A DNA stretch of 64,000 nucleotides. Origin: Paractinoplanes ferrugineus (GTDB taxonomy: Bacteria; Actinomycetota; Actinomycetes; Mycobacteriales; Micromonosporaceae). A program made the position numbers and the translations under genes. The notes under the pieces were generated by a model. That model saw nothing but the letters and a program-made list of their open reading frames with translations. It searched no databases and was not told the DNA's origin. Every line of letters starts with the position of its first letter. Positions within the stretch are counted from its first letter, which is position 1. Below are positions 8,355-16,295 of this stretch, in pieces. The DNA lies in the NCBI RefSeq assembly GCF_016862195.1, contig NZ_BOMM01000003.1, positions 186,001 through 250,000 of the forward strand, given 5' to 3'.

Positions 8355-9728
8355 ATGATCAAAAATTCCCGTGTGAGGTATGGATTGCAACCGATTGTTC
8401 TGGGCCGGCCGACGATCAACGGCGCGAAGCTCACCGTTCCAGTCGATCCCGGGGCCGCTCGCCAGTGGTTTCGGGACGACGCATTCCGGGTCGAATACTC
8501 GAACCTCGATGGATTGGCCGACCTGGACCCGGCGGTGCTCGTGGTGCCCGCCCTCGGCAACATCCTGACGCTCGCCTATGCCCTCGGCATACCGATCGAG
8601 GTGGACCGGGTCGACGCCGCGTACGCCGCCGCCGCCGACCGGCTGGCCGAGACGTTCGGCGCGATGTACCCGCGGTTCGACGTCAAGGGATTCGAGCTGC
8701 GAGGCGAACGGGTCGGGCCGGTGGCCCCGGTCACGGTCACGGTCAAGACCGATCCGGCTCTGCTGCTCTTCTCCGGCGGCGCCGACTCCAGCTCCTCGCT
8801 CATCGAGCACCGGCGTGAGGTGCGCGCCCTGGTCACCGTGTGGGGTGCCGACGTCCGGCTGACCGACCAGACGCTGTGGGACCAGTTGTGCAGCGTGGTC
8901 CGCGACTCCGAGCTGACCGCCGACCGGCGGCTGATCGTGGCCCGGGCCAACCTGCAGGACCTCATCGACGGCCCGGCGCTGACCCGGAAGTTCGAAAGCG
9001 GGTTCATCGACGGCACCTGGTGGGGTTCCGTGCAGCACGGACTGGCCCTGACCTCGGTCACCGTCCCGGCCGCCACGGCGCTGGGCCTGTCCCGGGTGCT
9101 GATCGCCGGCAGCGACTTCGGCGGCCTCGACCTGCCGTGGGGGTCCTCGCCCCGCACCGACAACCAGATCCGCTGGTCGGGCGGCCAGGTCGAGCACGAC
9201 CAGGCCGACCTGTCCAGAGCCGACAAGATCACCAAGGTGATCGCCCCGTACGTCCGCGGTGGCGGCCGGTTGAATCTCGCCATCTGCTACCAGCCGGGGC
9301 GTGGCCCGGACGGCTTGAACTGCGGGCGGTGCGAGAAATGCCAGCAGACGATCACCCAGCTGCTGCTTGCCGGGATCGCGCCGGACGCCGTCGGGCTGCC
9401 GATCTCGCCGCAGTCCCTGGCGGCCGGCCGCCGGGCGCTGACCCGGGGTTTTTGGCACGGCGACGACGGCCATCGCGCGGCCTGGCGGCGGCTCCAACTC
9501 GACGTGCCGGCGACCCTGACCGGCCCGTGTGCCGTGCCGTACATCCGTGCGCACCTGGAGTGGTTCCGCACCGCGAAGATCGTGATCGGTACGAGCGACG
9601 CGGCACCCCGGTGGCACCGGGTCGTCCTGGGCGTGCAGCGCCTCGGCGCGCGGACGCTGTCCTGGCTGCCGTTGCAGTTCCGCAAATGGTGCTCACGCCG
9701 GGTCGCCCGGCTGTTGGGCGAGGGCTGA
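8355..9728 (+). CDS. QueC-like PP-loop ATPase superfamily protein in polysaccharide cluster
   Basis: 457 aa. The PP-loop ATP-pyrophosphatase signature LLFSGGADSSSSL sits near residues 137-149 (SGGxDS). A four-cysteine set, C310 then CGRCEKC (C323, C326, C329), resembles the zinc site of 7-cyano-7-deazaguanine synthase QueC. The long N-terminal part and the basic C-terminus (RKWCSRRVARLL) are extra relative to QueC, and no other queuosine gene is near. PP-loop enzymes adenylate a carboxylate or carbonyl before N or S transfer, so a sugar or peptide amidation step in polymer modification is plausible (inference; compare WbpG-type sugar amidotransferases). ATG 8355 is chosen; GTG 8250 is in frame but runs through the promoter region. 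Confidence 0.7.
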   Translation: MIKNSRVRYGLQPIVLGRPTINGAKLTVPVDPGAARQWFRDDAFRVEYSNLDGLADLDPAVLVVPALGNILTLAYALGIPIEVDRVDAAYAAAADRLAETFGAMYPRFDVKGFELRGERVGPVAPVTVTVKTDPALLLFSGGADSSSSLIEHRREVRALVTVWGADVRLTDQTLWDQLCSVVRDSELTADRRLIVARANLQDLIDGPALTRKFESGFIDGTWWGSVQHGLALTSVTVPAATALGLSRVLIAGSDFGGLDLPWGSSPRTDNQIRWSGGQVEHDQADLSRADKITKVIAPYVRGGGRLNLAICYQPGRGPDGLNCGRCEKCQQTITQLLLAGIAPDAVGLPISPQSLAAGRRALTRGFWHGDDGHRAAWRRLQLDVPATLTGPCAVPYIRAHLEWFRTAKIVIGTSDAAPRWHRVVLGVQRLGARTLSWLPLQFRKWCSRRVARLLGEG

Positions 9729-9735
9729 CCGCCCG

Positions 9736-11013
9736 GTGGCAGCGCAACCGTTGCCGGTGCGCCGGTCCGGTCCCACGCCCGAGCGCCGGCGGGACATGCT
9801 CCTCGACAACTCGTTCTTCATCCTGGCCACCAGCGTGGCCACCGGAGCCGGCGGATTCCTGTTCTGGACGCTGAGTGCCCGGCTCTTCAACCCCGCCCAG
9901 ATCGGCCTGGCCAGCGCGTTGCTCAGCGCCTGCGGCACGCTCGCCTGGTGCAGCCTGCTCGGGCTCAACCAGACCCTGGTCCGGCGCCTGCCCGGCAGCG
10001 CGGCCCCGAGCCGGTTGATCAACACCTCGCTGGTGCTGATCGCGGGCGCCGGGCTCGTGGTCGCCACCGGCTACGCGCTTGTCGTCCCGTCGTTCGTGCC
10101 CGCCCTCGCGGCCCTCCACGACGTGCCGGTGTTCCTCGCCTTCGTCCTGGTGACCGCCCTGACCGGGGTCAACCTCGGCACCGACGCGATATTCGTCGCC
10201 CACCAGCGGGCCCGGTTCAACTTCGCCATCAACGGCCTGCTGCAGAACGCGGTCAAGCTGGCCGTCATGCCGGCCCTGGTCTGGCTCGGGGCGTACGGCG
10301 TCTTCCTCTCGGCCGCCATCGCCACCGCCGCCACCGTGGCGGCCAGCCTGATCGTCCTCGTCCGCCGGTTCGGCTACCGCCCCCGCCCCGAAGTGGACGG
10401 TGGTGCGGTCCGGCGCGACCTCGCCTTCTCGTCGCGTACCTACGTGGCCGAACTGTTCGACCTGGTCCCGCCGCTCATCCTGCCCCTGCTCATCGTCCGC
10501 TCGCTGGGACCGCAGTCGACGGCCTACTTCCTGATCGCGTTCCAGATCGCCAACCTGCTGTATTCGGGCATCTACGCGGTCACCCAGGCCACCTTCGCCG
10601 AAGGGTGCCGCCGCCCGGACAGCCTGCGCGAGCTGGCCGGCCGGTCGGCCCGGATGCTGCTGCTCGCCCCGCTCGGCGGGCTCGTGCTGGCCGGCGTCGG
10701 CCCGTACGTCCTCGGCGTGATCGGCCCCGCATACCGGGCCGGCGGCACCGGACCCCTGGTGGTCCTCAGCCTCGGCGCGGTCGTCGTCGCGCCGACCGCC
10801 CTGTCGGCCGCGCTGCTCAAGCTGACCGGGCAACTCGGCGCGCTGGTCTACGCCACCGCCCTGCGCAACGGCATCATCTGCCTGCTCGCCGTCGTCCTGA
10901 TGCCACACGGCCTGATCGGCGTCGCCGGTGCCTACGTGGCCGGCGAGGCCATCTCCCTCGTCATTCCTGCCTGGGCGTTGCTCCGGCGCTCCGTCTGGAA
11001 GGTCCGACTGTGA
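9736..11013 (+). CDS. Polysaccharide flippase/exporter, MOP superfamily (Wzx-like)
   Basis: 425 aa with about 12 hydrophobic segments, from FFILATSVATGAGGFLFWTL (residues 27-46) to the end, and a short basic cytoplasmic N-terminus. Layout and length match Wzx/MurJ-type MOP flippases, which carry polyprenyl-diphosphate-linked oligosaccharide units across the membrane. The helix ending ARLFNPAQIGLASAL is characteristic of the oligosaccharide flippase family start. GTG 9736 follows the PP-loop stop by 7 nt, and its own stop overlaps the next start as GTGA. It is the only flippase in the locus, so it likely exports the unit built by the leftward glycosyltransferases. Confidence 0.85.
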   Translation: MAAQPLPVRRSGPTPERRRDMLLDNSFFILATSVATGAGGFLFWTLSARLFNPAQIGLASALLSACGTLAWCSLLGLNQTLVRRLPGSAAPSRLINTSLVLIAGAGLVVATGYALVVPSFVPALAALHDVPVFLAFVLVTALTGVNLGTDAIFVAHQRARFNFAINGLLQNAVKLAVMPALVWLGAYGVFLSAAIATAATVAASLIVLVRRFGYRPRPEVDGGAVRRDLAFSSRTYVAELFDLVPPLILPLLIVRSLGPQSTAYFLIAFQIANLLYSGIYAVTQATFAEGCRRPDSLRELAGRSARMLLLAPLGGLVLAGVGPYVLGVIGPAYRAGGTGPLVVLSLGAVVVAPTALSAALLKLTGQLGALVYATALRNGIICLLAVVLMPHGLIGVAGAYVAGEAISLVIPAWALLRRSVWKVRL

Positions 11014-12254
11014 AAATCCTGCTGTCGCACGCCTACTCCCGCCACAACGCCGGCGACGCCGCCCTGCTCAGCGTGCTGATCCAAGACGTACGCGACGTCT
11101 ACCCCGACGCCGACCTGACCGTGCTGATGATGGACGAGGTGCGGCCGGGGGAGACCTTCGACGAGGTCCCGGTCCGGCCGTTCCCCACCCACCGGGCCCT
11201 GCACCGGTTCTCCTCCCGAGCCGCCAAACTGGGCCACTGCCTGGTCACCCTCGCCTCGACCACGCTCGCCACCCGGGTGCCGGCGCTGGCCCAGCGCCGG
11301 CTGATCGGCCGCGAGCTGGCCGAATACCTCCGGCTCTGCCGCGAAAGCGACCTGGTGGTCTGCGTCGGCGGCGGCTACCTGCGAGGAAAGCCCGCCTTGT
11401 CGAGTACGTTCGAGCTGAGTCTGCTGCTTCAACCGCTGATGCTGTACCGCTGGATGAAGATCCCGACAGTGCTCTACGCCCAGTCGGTCGGGCCGTTCGC
11501 CAACCGGGCCCAGCGCTGGATGGCCGGCCACGTGCTGCGCAAAATCGACCTGGTGATCGCCCGCGAGGACATCAGCCTCGGCATCCTGGCCGGCCTGGGT
11601 GCGACCACCAACGTACGCCGATCGGTTGATTCCGGATTTGCCTTCGACACCGCGACCCAGGTGGACATCCGGCGCCGGGTCGGCGCCGAACCCGACCGTC
11701 CCCTGGTCGGCATCACCGTCCGGCAGTGGCTCGACCCGGCCGGCCAGGAACGCTACGAACGAGCGATCGCCACAGCCGCCGACACCGCCGTCGAGGAATT
11801 CGGCGCCACCGTCGTCTTCGTCCCCCAGGTGACCAGCGAACGCCAGGGCGACGACGACCGCATAGCCGGCCGCCGGGTAGCCGCCCGAATGCGCCGCCCC
11901 GCCGCGGTCCTGGCCGACAGCTTCGACCACCACACCATCAAAGCGCTGTACGGCGGCCTGGACCTGCTCATCGGCACCCGCTTCCACTCGGTCATCTTCG
12001 CCATGACCGCCTCCGTGCCAGTGCTCGCCATCGAATACGAGCACAAGACTTCCGGCATCATGCACGATTTGGGCCTGGACGAGTGGGTCTACGACATCGC
12101 CACCGTGGACGGCCCCACCCTGGTCACCGGCCTGCGCCGCCTGTTCGCCCAGCGCACCCAGGTGATCACCCAGCTCGCCGAACGCCTGCCCGCCTACCAG
12201 GCCCAGGCCCAGCAGGCCAAACGCCAACTCACCACCGTCCTTCGCCCCACCTAA
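11010..12254 (+). CDS. Polysaccharide pyruvyl transferase family protein
   Basis: 414 aa. Begins MKILLSHAYSRHNAGDAALL; the NxGDxAxL stretch is the hallmark start of the polysaccharide pyruvyl transferase family (CsaB/AmsJ/WcaK type). Further matches are CVGGGYLRGK, PTVLYAQSVGPF, VDSGFAF, VGITVRQW, FVPQVTS and the C-terminal LIGTRFHSVIFAM with IEYEHKTSGIM. These enzymes use phosphoenolpyruvate to add a ketal pyruvate to a sugar, giving the polymer negative charge. The frame is open far upstream inside the flippase gene; GTG 11010 gives family homology from residue 1 and a GTGA overlap. Last gene of the rightward operon. Confidence 0.88.
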   Translation: MKILLSHAYSRHNAGDAALLSVLIQDVRDVYPDADLTVLMMDEVRPGETFDEVPVRPFPTHRALHRFSSRAAKLGHCLVTLASTTLATRVPALAQRRLIGRELAEYLRLCRESDLVVCVGGGYLRGKPALSSTFELSLLLQPLMLYRWMKIPTVLYAQSVGPFANRAQRWMAGHVLRKIDLVIAREDISLGILAGLGATTNVRRSVDSGFAFDTATQVDIRRRVGAEPDRPLVGITVRQWLDPAGQERYERAIATAADTAVEEFGATVVFVPQVTSERQGDDDRIAGRRVAARMRRPAAVLADSFDHHTIKALYGGLDLLIGTRFHSVIFAMTASVPVLAIEYEHKTSGIMHDLGLDEWVYDIATVDGPTLVTGLRRLFAQRTQVITQLAERLPAYQAQAQQAKRQLTTVLRPT

Positions 12255-12362
12255 TGGGTGCCGGCTATCGCGAGCGAGCTCAGCCTGAGGTCGGCCCTCT
12301 TAGTTCTGCCCGTTTCATCACCCGCGTTGGCGTCGGCTTGGGGGATCGACACCCCTTCGGTG

Positions 12363-12398
12363 AAGATGGGGCCTCCTTCGTGCGGGAGACCCCATCTT
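12363..12398 (+). terminator. Putative terminator after the pyruvyl transferase
   Basis: AAGATGGGG (12363-12371) pairs with CCCCATCTT (12390-12398) over 9 bp with an 18-nt loop, followed by TC and CC rather than a long T run. It lies 108 bp beyond the last stop of the rightward operon. Confidence 0.5.
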
Positions 12399-12554
12399 TC
12401 CCTGAAGTTGCATTGCCTCGACCCCATCACCGCAGTCGCCCCGAACGAGGCTCACTCCCCAGCCAGTGCCGACGCCGTCGCACCTGATGTTGCCGCGTCA
12501 GCACCAAGCTCGGCTCCGCAGTCACCTGAACCCAAAGTCCCGCCGCGCACCCTT

Positions 12555-12795
12555 TTGGCTGCCCCGCATGCCCTCCGGGGCTACTCCGCGCACCTCCAGC
12601 TGCTTCGCGCGCCCTCCGGACTGCTTCATGCGCTCGCTGCTCCGCACGCCTCTGGCTGCTCCGCACGCCTCCGGCGGCTCCGCGCCGCTCTTTGGCTGCT
12701 TCGTGCGCCCTCCGGGCTGCTCCGCACGCCCTTTGCTGCTCTGCGTGCCTCCGGGCTGCTCCGCACGCCCTTTACTGCTCCGCGTGCCCCTGCTC
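12555..12795. repeat. Degenerate tandem repeats in the gene-poor spacer 12255-12922
   Basis: About a dozen imperfect copies of a 19-20 bp unit, roughly GCTGCTCCGCACGCCTCTG, fill this stretch. A larger 39-bp unit is duplicated at about 12710-12748 and 12749-12787 with only a few differences. Frames open on both strands give low-complexity peptides (repeated Ser-Ser-Lys-Gly-Arg on one strand; Leu/Ala/Arg-rich on the other) without a good start signal, so I call none of them a gene. The rest of the 668-bp spacer holds only the hairpin at 12363. Confidence 0.65.
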
Positions 12796-12875
12796 TTGTG
12801 AGCGCCACCGGCAGCTCCCCGAGCACCACGGGAACGTGGGGCGTCCGGGGCTCGGCCCCGGAGCAGAAATAGCAC

Positions 12876-12913
12876 GAGCTCCCAGTTCCGCGCGAAGTGC
12901 GGACAGGGAGCTC
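12876..12913 (-). terminator. Hairpin downstream of tRNA-Arg
   Basis: GAGCTCCC (12876-12883) is exactly complementary to GGGAGCTC (12906-12913), and the interior TCCGC/GCGGA extends the stem with small bulges. It starts 10 bp beyond the 3' end of the leftward tRNA and is followed on that strand by GTGCTATTTC, consistent with intrinsic termination. Confidence 0.6.
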
Positions 12914-12922
12914 CCGAGATCG

Positions 12923-12994
12923 TGCCCCCGGCAGGATTCGAACCTGCGCTTTCGCCTCCGGAGGGCGACGCTCTATCCCCTGAGCTACGGGGGC
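12923..12994 (-). tRNA. tRNA-Arg (anticodon CCG)
   Basis: 72-nt cloverleaf on the minus strand. The 7-bp acceptor is GCCCCCG/CGGGGGC with discriminator A at 12923. D arm is GCTC/GAGC, the anticodon stem is TCGCC/GGCGA with loop CTCCGGA (anticodon CCG), variable loop AAGC, and T arm is GCAGG-TTCGAAT-CCTGC. CCA is not encoded. It reads CGG, a common arginine codon at this GC content. The arginyl-tRNA synthetase gene lies 1.6 kb away on the other strand, probably by chance. Confidence 0.96.
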
Positions 12995-13046
12995 TCAGTG
13001 GTTTCAGAGCCTAGCAGGCCCCGGGGAACCACTGCCAACCGGGTTA

Positions 13047-13721
13047 TTACGACGCCTGGGCCTTCTTGAGCAGGTCGTCGATCAGCTTGATTTCGCCCTG
13101 CTGGGACTGGACCATCGTGCCGGCCAGCCACTTCACGTCGTCGTTGCCGGCGAGGCGTTGGGCTTCCTGGGCCATGTGGATGCCGCCCAGGTGGTGCTGG
13201 CGCATCAGGGTCAGGTATTGGATGTCCAGGGCTTTGCCGGTGGCTTGGCGCAGGGCGGCGAGCTGTTCAGGGGTCGCCATGCCGGGCATGAGGCCGTTGA
13301 CCACGGAACCCTCGGAGTTCGGCATCCAGGACATGGGGGTCCGGGTGCTTGTCAGGTCGAGGTGCCAGTCGCGCAGCCACGCCTGCATGTAGCCGATCTG
13401 GCCGTGCTGGGTGAGGGCGATGTCGTTGGCCAGGTAGACGATCTCGGGGTTGTCGGACTTCTGATGGACGATCATCGACATCTCCACCGCCTGGGCGTGG
13501 TGAACGGCCATGTCGCGCAGGAAGCCGGCCTCGACCGAGTCGTCGCCGGGGGTGCGCAGGTGCGGCACGACGAGGCCGATGCCCAGGCCCAGGGCGGTGC
13601 CGACGACGAGTGCGGCGGCGACCAGCAGCCAGGTGAGCCGGTTGCGGCCGGTGGCGGCGCCGGTGCCGGTCGCGGATGCGGCGGCGTGGTCCGCCGCATC
13701 CGAGTCGGTGGAGATGGTCAT
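13047..13721 (-). CDS. DUF305 membrane-anchored four-helix protein
   Basis: 224 aa: a Thr/Ala-rich cytoplasmic N-terminus, one TM segment (TWLLVAAALVVGTALGLGIG, about 30-49), then an extracytoplasmic DUF305 domain with two repeats of the His/Met-rich helix motif, MAVHHAQAVEMSMI and MRQHHLGGIHMAQE. DUF305 proteins form ferritin-like helical bundles and are often linked to copper or other metal handling, though the biochemical role is not settled. Its ATG shares one base with the upstream DUF3105 stop (TGATG), so the two are co-translated. The pairing recurs in actinobacteria and suggests a shared envelope function. Confidence 0.88.
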   Translation of the reverse strand: MTISTDSDAADHAAASATGTGAATGRNRLTWLLVAAALVVGTALGLGIGLVVPHLRTPGDDSVEAGFLRDMAVHHAQAVEMSMIVHQKSDNPEIVYLANDIALTQHGQIGYMQAWLRDWHLDLTSTRTPMSWMPNSEGSVVNGLMPGMATPEQLAALRQATGKALDIQYLTLMRQHHLGGIHMAQEAQRLAGNDDVKWLAGTMVQSQQGEIKLIDDLLKKAQAS

Positions 13722-14536
13722 CAGCTGCCGGCGCCCGTCATGCCGGTGCCGTTGGCGGCGGCGGTGACCGGGCCGGTCGTGGTGTTACCGCCGGAGCAGG
13801 AGATGCCCGGCTCGAGGGCGGACACGACGCGGGTGTCCTTGATGAACTCGTCGATGCGCGAGTCGCCGGCGTCGTCGGTCTTGAGCTGGAAGCCCCAGAC
13901 CTGCACCGAGACGTTCTTGTCGAGGCCCGCGTAGGGCGACATGAACGTGTAGTCCTGGCCCTGGACCTTCTTCTTCAGGAGGTCGATCTGGTCCTGCGCC
14001 AGGCCCTCTTTGTAGGTGACCCAGACCGCGCCGTGCTCGAGGCTGTGCACCGCGTGCTCGTTGGCGATCGGGGCGGTGTAGACGTCGCCGTTGCAGTTCT
14101 GTGGGGTGGCGTTGTGTGCGCCACCGACCGGCGGGCTCGTCACGTAGGACAGCGTGCCGTCCTTGTGGGTGCGGTCGTCGATCGCCTTGTTCTTCTGGGC
14201 GCGGTAGTCGACGACGCCCTTGATGGCGGCGGCCTTGTCCTCCCAGCTCTTGGAGCCCTTGACGACGCTGAAGACGCCGAAGCCGATGATGCCGAGGGCG
14301 ATCACCGCGACCAGGCCGATCACTGCGATCGGGCCCCAGCTGCGGCCGCCGCTGACCTTTACCGGCGTGACCGGTTTGCGGCCTTTGCCACCCTTGGCAG
14401 GGCCTTTGCCGGCGCCGGGCCGGGGCCCGGCGGGCTTGGCGCCGGCCTTGGCAACGGGCGGTTTGCCCTGACCGGAAGTCTTGCCGACCTTGACCGTGGA
14501 CGGGACCCGTTCGGGACCCGGCGTGCTCATGCTCAT
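13721..14536 (-). CDS. DUF3105 membrane protein
   Basis: 271 aa. The first 65 residues are Pro/Gly/Lys-rich and basic, probably cytoplasmic and disordered. One TM helix follows (WGPIAVIGLVAVIALGIIGF, about 67-86). The extracytoplasmic DUF3105 domain carries SPPVGGAHN, NEHAVHSLEHGAVWVTY and SPYAGLDKNVSVQVWGF. The conserved His residues could bind metal, but function is not established. Gene start ATG 14536; it shares an 85-bp divergent intergenic with argS. Downstream it runs into the DUF305 gene with a one-base overlap. Confidence 0.85.
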   Translation of the reverse strand: MSMSTPGPERVPSTVKVGKTSGQGKPPVAKAGAKPAGPRPGAGKGPAKGGKGRKPVTPVKVSGGRSWGPIAVIGLVAVIALGIIGFGVFSVVKGSKSWEDKAAAIKGVVDYRAQKNKAIDDRTHKDGTLSYVTSPPVGGAHNATPQNCNGDVYTAPIANEHAVHSLEHGAVWVTYKEGLAQDQIDLLKKKVQGQDYTFMSPYAGLDKNVSVQVWGFQLKTDDAGDSRIDEFIKDTRVVSALEPGISCSGGNTTTGPVTAAANGTGMTGAGS

Positions 14537-14609
14537 CGTGCCTCGTCGATTCGTGAAAGCCGGTGGGGCGGGGCGCGGGAGGCCGCCGAATGCGGAAGTC
14601 TACCCCCGA

Positions 14610-14615
14610 TAGCAT
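14610..14615 (+). promoter_or_regulatory. -10 element TAGCAT of a probable leaderless argS promoter
   Basis: TAGCAT ends 6 nt before the GTG start at 14622, which would put the transcription start at or next to the start codon. No ribosome binding site is visible before the GTG. The -35 region is not recognisable. Confidence 0.4.
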
Positions 14616-14621
14616 GGTTGA

Positions 14622-16292
14622 GTGACTCCCGCCAAGCTTGCTGCCACCGTTCTCTCAGCTGCTCGTGCCGTGTTCGAGACCCGCGGGCTCGACACCGCGC
14701 TGCTGCCCGAGATCACCTCGGTGGAGCGACCCCGAAACCTCGAGCACGGCGATTACGCCTCCACCCTGGCGATGCAGTTGGGGAAAAAGGCCGGGGTGGC
14801 TCCGCGTGAGCTGGCCCAGGCGCTCGCCGCGGAGCTGGAGAAGCACCCGGCGGTCAAGGAGGTCGGCATCGCCGGTCCGGGCTTCCTCAACATCCGGCTC
14901 GACCCCGCGGAGATCGCCAAGGCGGCCCGCGACATCCTGGTGGCGGGCGCGAACTACGGGCATTCCGACACGCTGGCCGGGGAGCGCATCAATCTGGAGT
15001 TCGTCTCGGCGAACCCGACCGGGCCCGTACACATCGGCGGTGTCCGGTGGGCCGCGGTGGGTGACGCTCTCTCCCGGCTCCTGCGCGCCGCGGGCGCGCA
15101 GGTCGGCACGGAGTACTACTTCAACGACGCCGGGGCGCAGATCGACCGCTTCGCCCGATCGCTGTACGCGAGCGCGAAGGGCGACCCCGCCCCCGAGGAC
15201 GGGTACGGCGGTGCCTACATCGCCGAGATCGCCACCGCCGTACGCTCGCAGGCGCCCGATGTTCTTGATCTTGATGAGGCCGAAGCCGTCGAGACGTTCC
15301 GCCGGGTGGGCGTCGACCTGATGTTCGCCGAGATCAAGGCGTCCCTGGACGACTTCGGCGTCAACTTCGACACCTACTTCAACGAGAAGGACCTGCACGC
15401 GCGCGGTGAGCTGCAGCAGGCCCTCGACCGGCTGCGCGAGCAGGGCCACGTGTTCGACACCGACGGCGCGGTCTGGCTGCGCACCACCGACTTCGGCGAC
15501 GACAAGGACCGGGTGCTGCGCAAGTCGGACGGCGACTGGACCTACTTCGCCGCCGACTGCGCCTACTACCTCGACAAGCGCAACCGGGGCTTCGAGCGCT
15601 GCGTCTACATGCTCGGCGCCGACCACCACGGCTACGTCGGCCGGATGAAGGCGATGGCCGCCTGCTTCGGCGACGACCCGGAGAAGAACATCGAGATCCT
15701 GATCGGTCAGCTGGTCAACCTGGTGCGTGACGGCGAGCCGATGCGGATGAGCAAGCGGGCCGGCACGGTGGTGACGCTGGAGGACTTCGTCGACGCGCTC
15801 GGCGTGGACGCCACCCGGTACGCCCTGGCCCGGTACTCCTCCGACTCGCCCATCGACATCGACATCGACCTGTGGACCAGTGCGAGCCGGGAGAACCCGG
15901 TCTACTACGTGCAGTACGTGGCGGCCCGCACGGCGAGCGTGGCCCGGCAGTCCGAGGCGGTCGGTCTGCGCCGCGGCGACGAGGCCGACTTCCGGCCCGA
16001 GCTGCTGGTCAACTCCAAGGAGACCGAGCTGCTCAAGGCCCTCGAGGAATACCCCGAGACGGTGTCCCGGTCGGCCGAGCTGCGCGAACCGCACCACGTC
16101 GCCCGCCTGTTGGAGAAGATCGCGGGGGAATATCACCGCTTCTACGACGAGCCGGCGTGCCGGATCCTGCCCAAGGGCGACGAACAGATCGGCGACGGCA
16201 ACCGTGCGCGGCTCTGGCTCAACGACGCCACCCGTACGGTGATCGCTAACGGGTTGGCCCTGCTCGGGGTCTCGGCCCCCGAAAGGATGTAG
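14622..16292 (+). CDS. argS: Arginyl-tRNA synthetase
   Basis: 556-aa class I synthetase that charges tRNA-Arg with arginine using ATP. The N-terminal additional domain (residues 1 to about 110) contacts the tRNA D-loop. The catalytic core has [14 protein letters not shown] (HIGH-type, near residue 136) and [11 protein letters not shown] (KMSKS-type, near 376). The C-terminal DALR anticodon-binding helices carry [15 protein letters not shown] and end with [13 protein letters not shown] 14622 is probably leaderless. lysA follows after 3 nt, giving a likely argS-lysA-hom transcript, the usual actinobacterial order. Confidence 0.97.
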   Translation: MTPAKLAATVLSAARAVFETRGLDTALLPEITSVERPRNLEHGDYASTLAMQLGKKAGVAPRELAQALAAELEKHPAVKEVGIAGPGFLNIRLDPAEIAKAARDILVAGANYGHSDTLAGERINLEFVSANPTGPVHIGGVRWAAVGDALSRLLRAAGAQVGTEYYFNDAGAQIDRFARSLYASAKGDPAPEDGYGGAYIAEIATAVRSQAPDVLDLDEAEAVETFRRVGVDLMFAEIKASLDDFGVNFDTYFNEKDLHARGELQQALDRLREQGHVFDTDGAVWLRTTDFGDDKDRVLRKSDGDWTYFAADCAYYLDKRNRGFERCVYMLGADHHGYVGRMKAMAACFGDDPEKNIEILIGQLVNLVRDGEPMRMSKRAGTVVTLEDFVDALGVDATRYALARYSSDSPIDIDIDLWTSASRENPVYYVQYVAARTASVARQSEAVGLRRGDEADFRPELLVNSKETELLKALEEYPETVSRSAELREPHHVARLLEKIAGEYHRFYDEPACRILPKGDEQIGDGNRARLWLNDATRTVIANGLALLGVSAPERM

Positions 16293-16295
16293 GGC

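Noticed and set aside
8355..9728. True 7-cyano-7-deazaguanine synthase (queC)
   Set aside because: Twice the usual length, no other queuosine/preQ0 genes, and polysaccharide operon context; kept as QueC-like only.
12258..12872. 204-codon frame and opposing 117-codon frame in the repeat spacer
   Set aside because: Low-complexity translation of tandem repeats, no ribosome binding site, both strands open equally.
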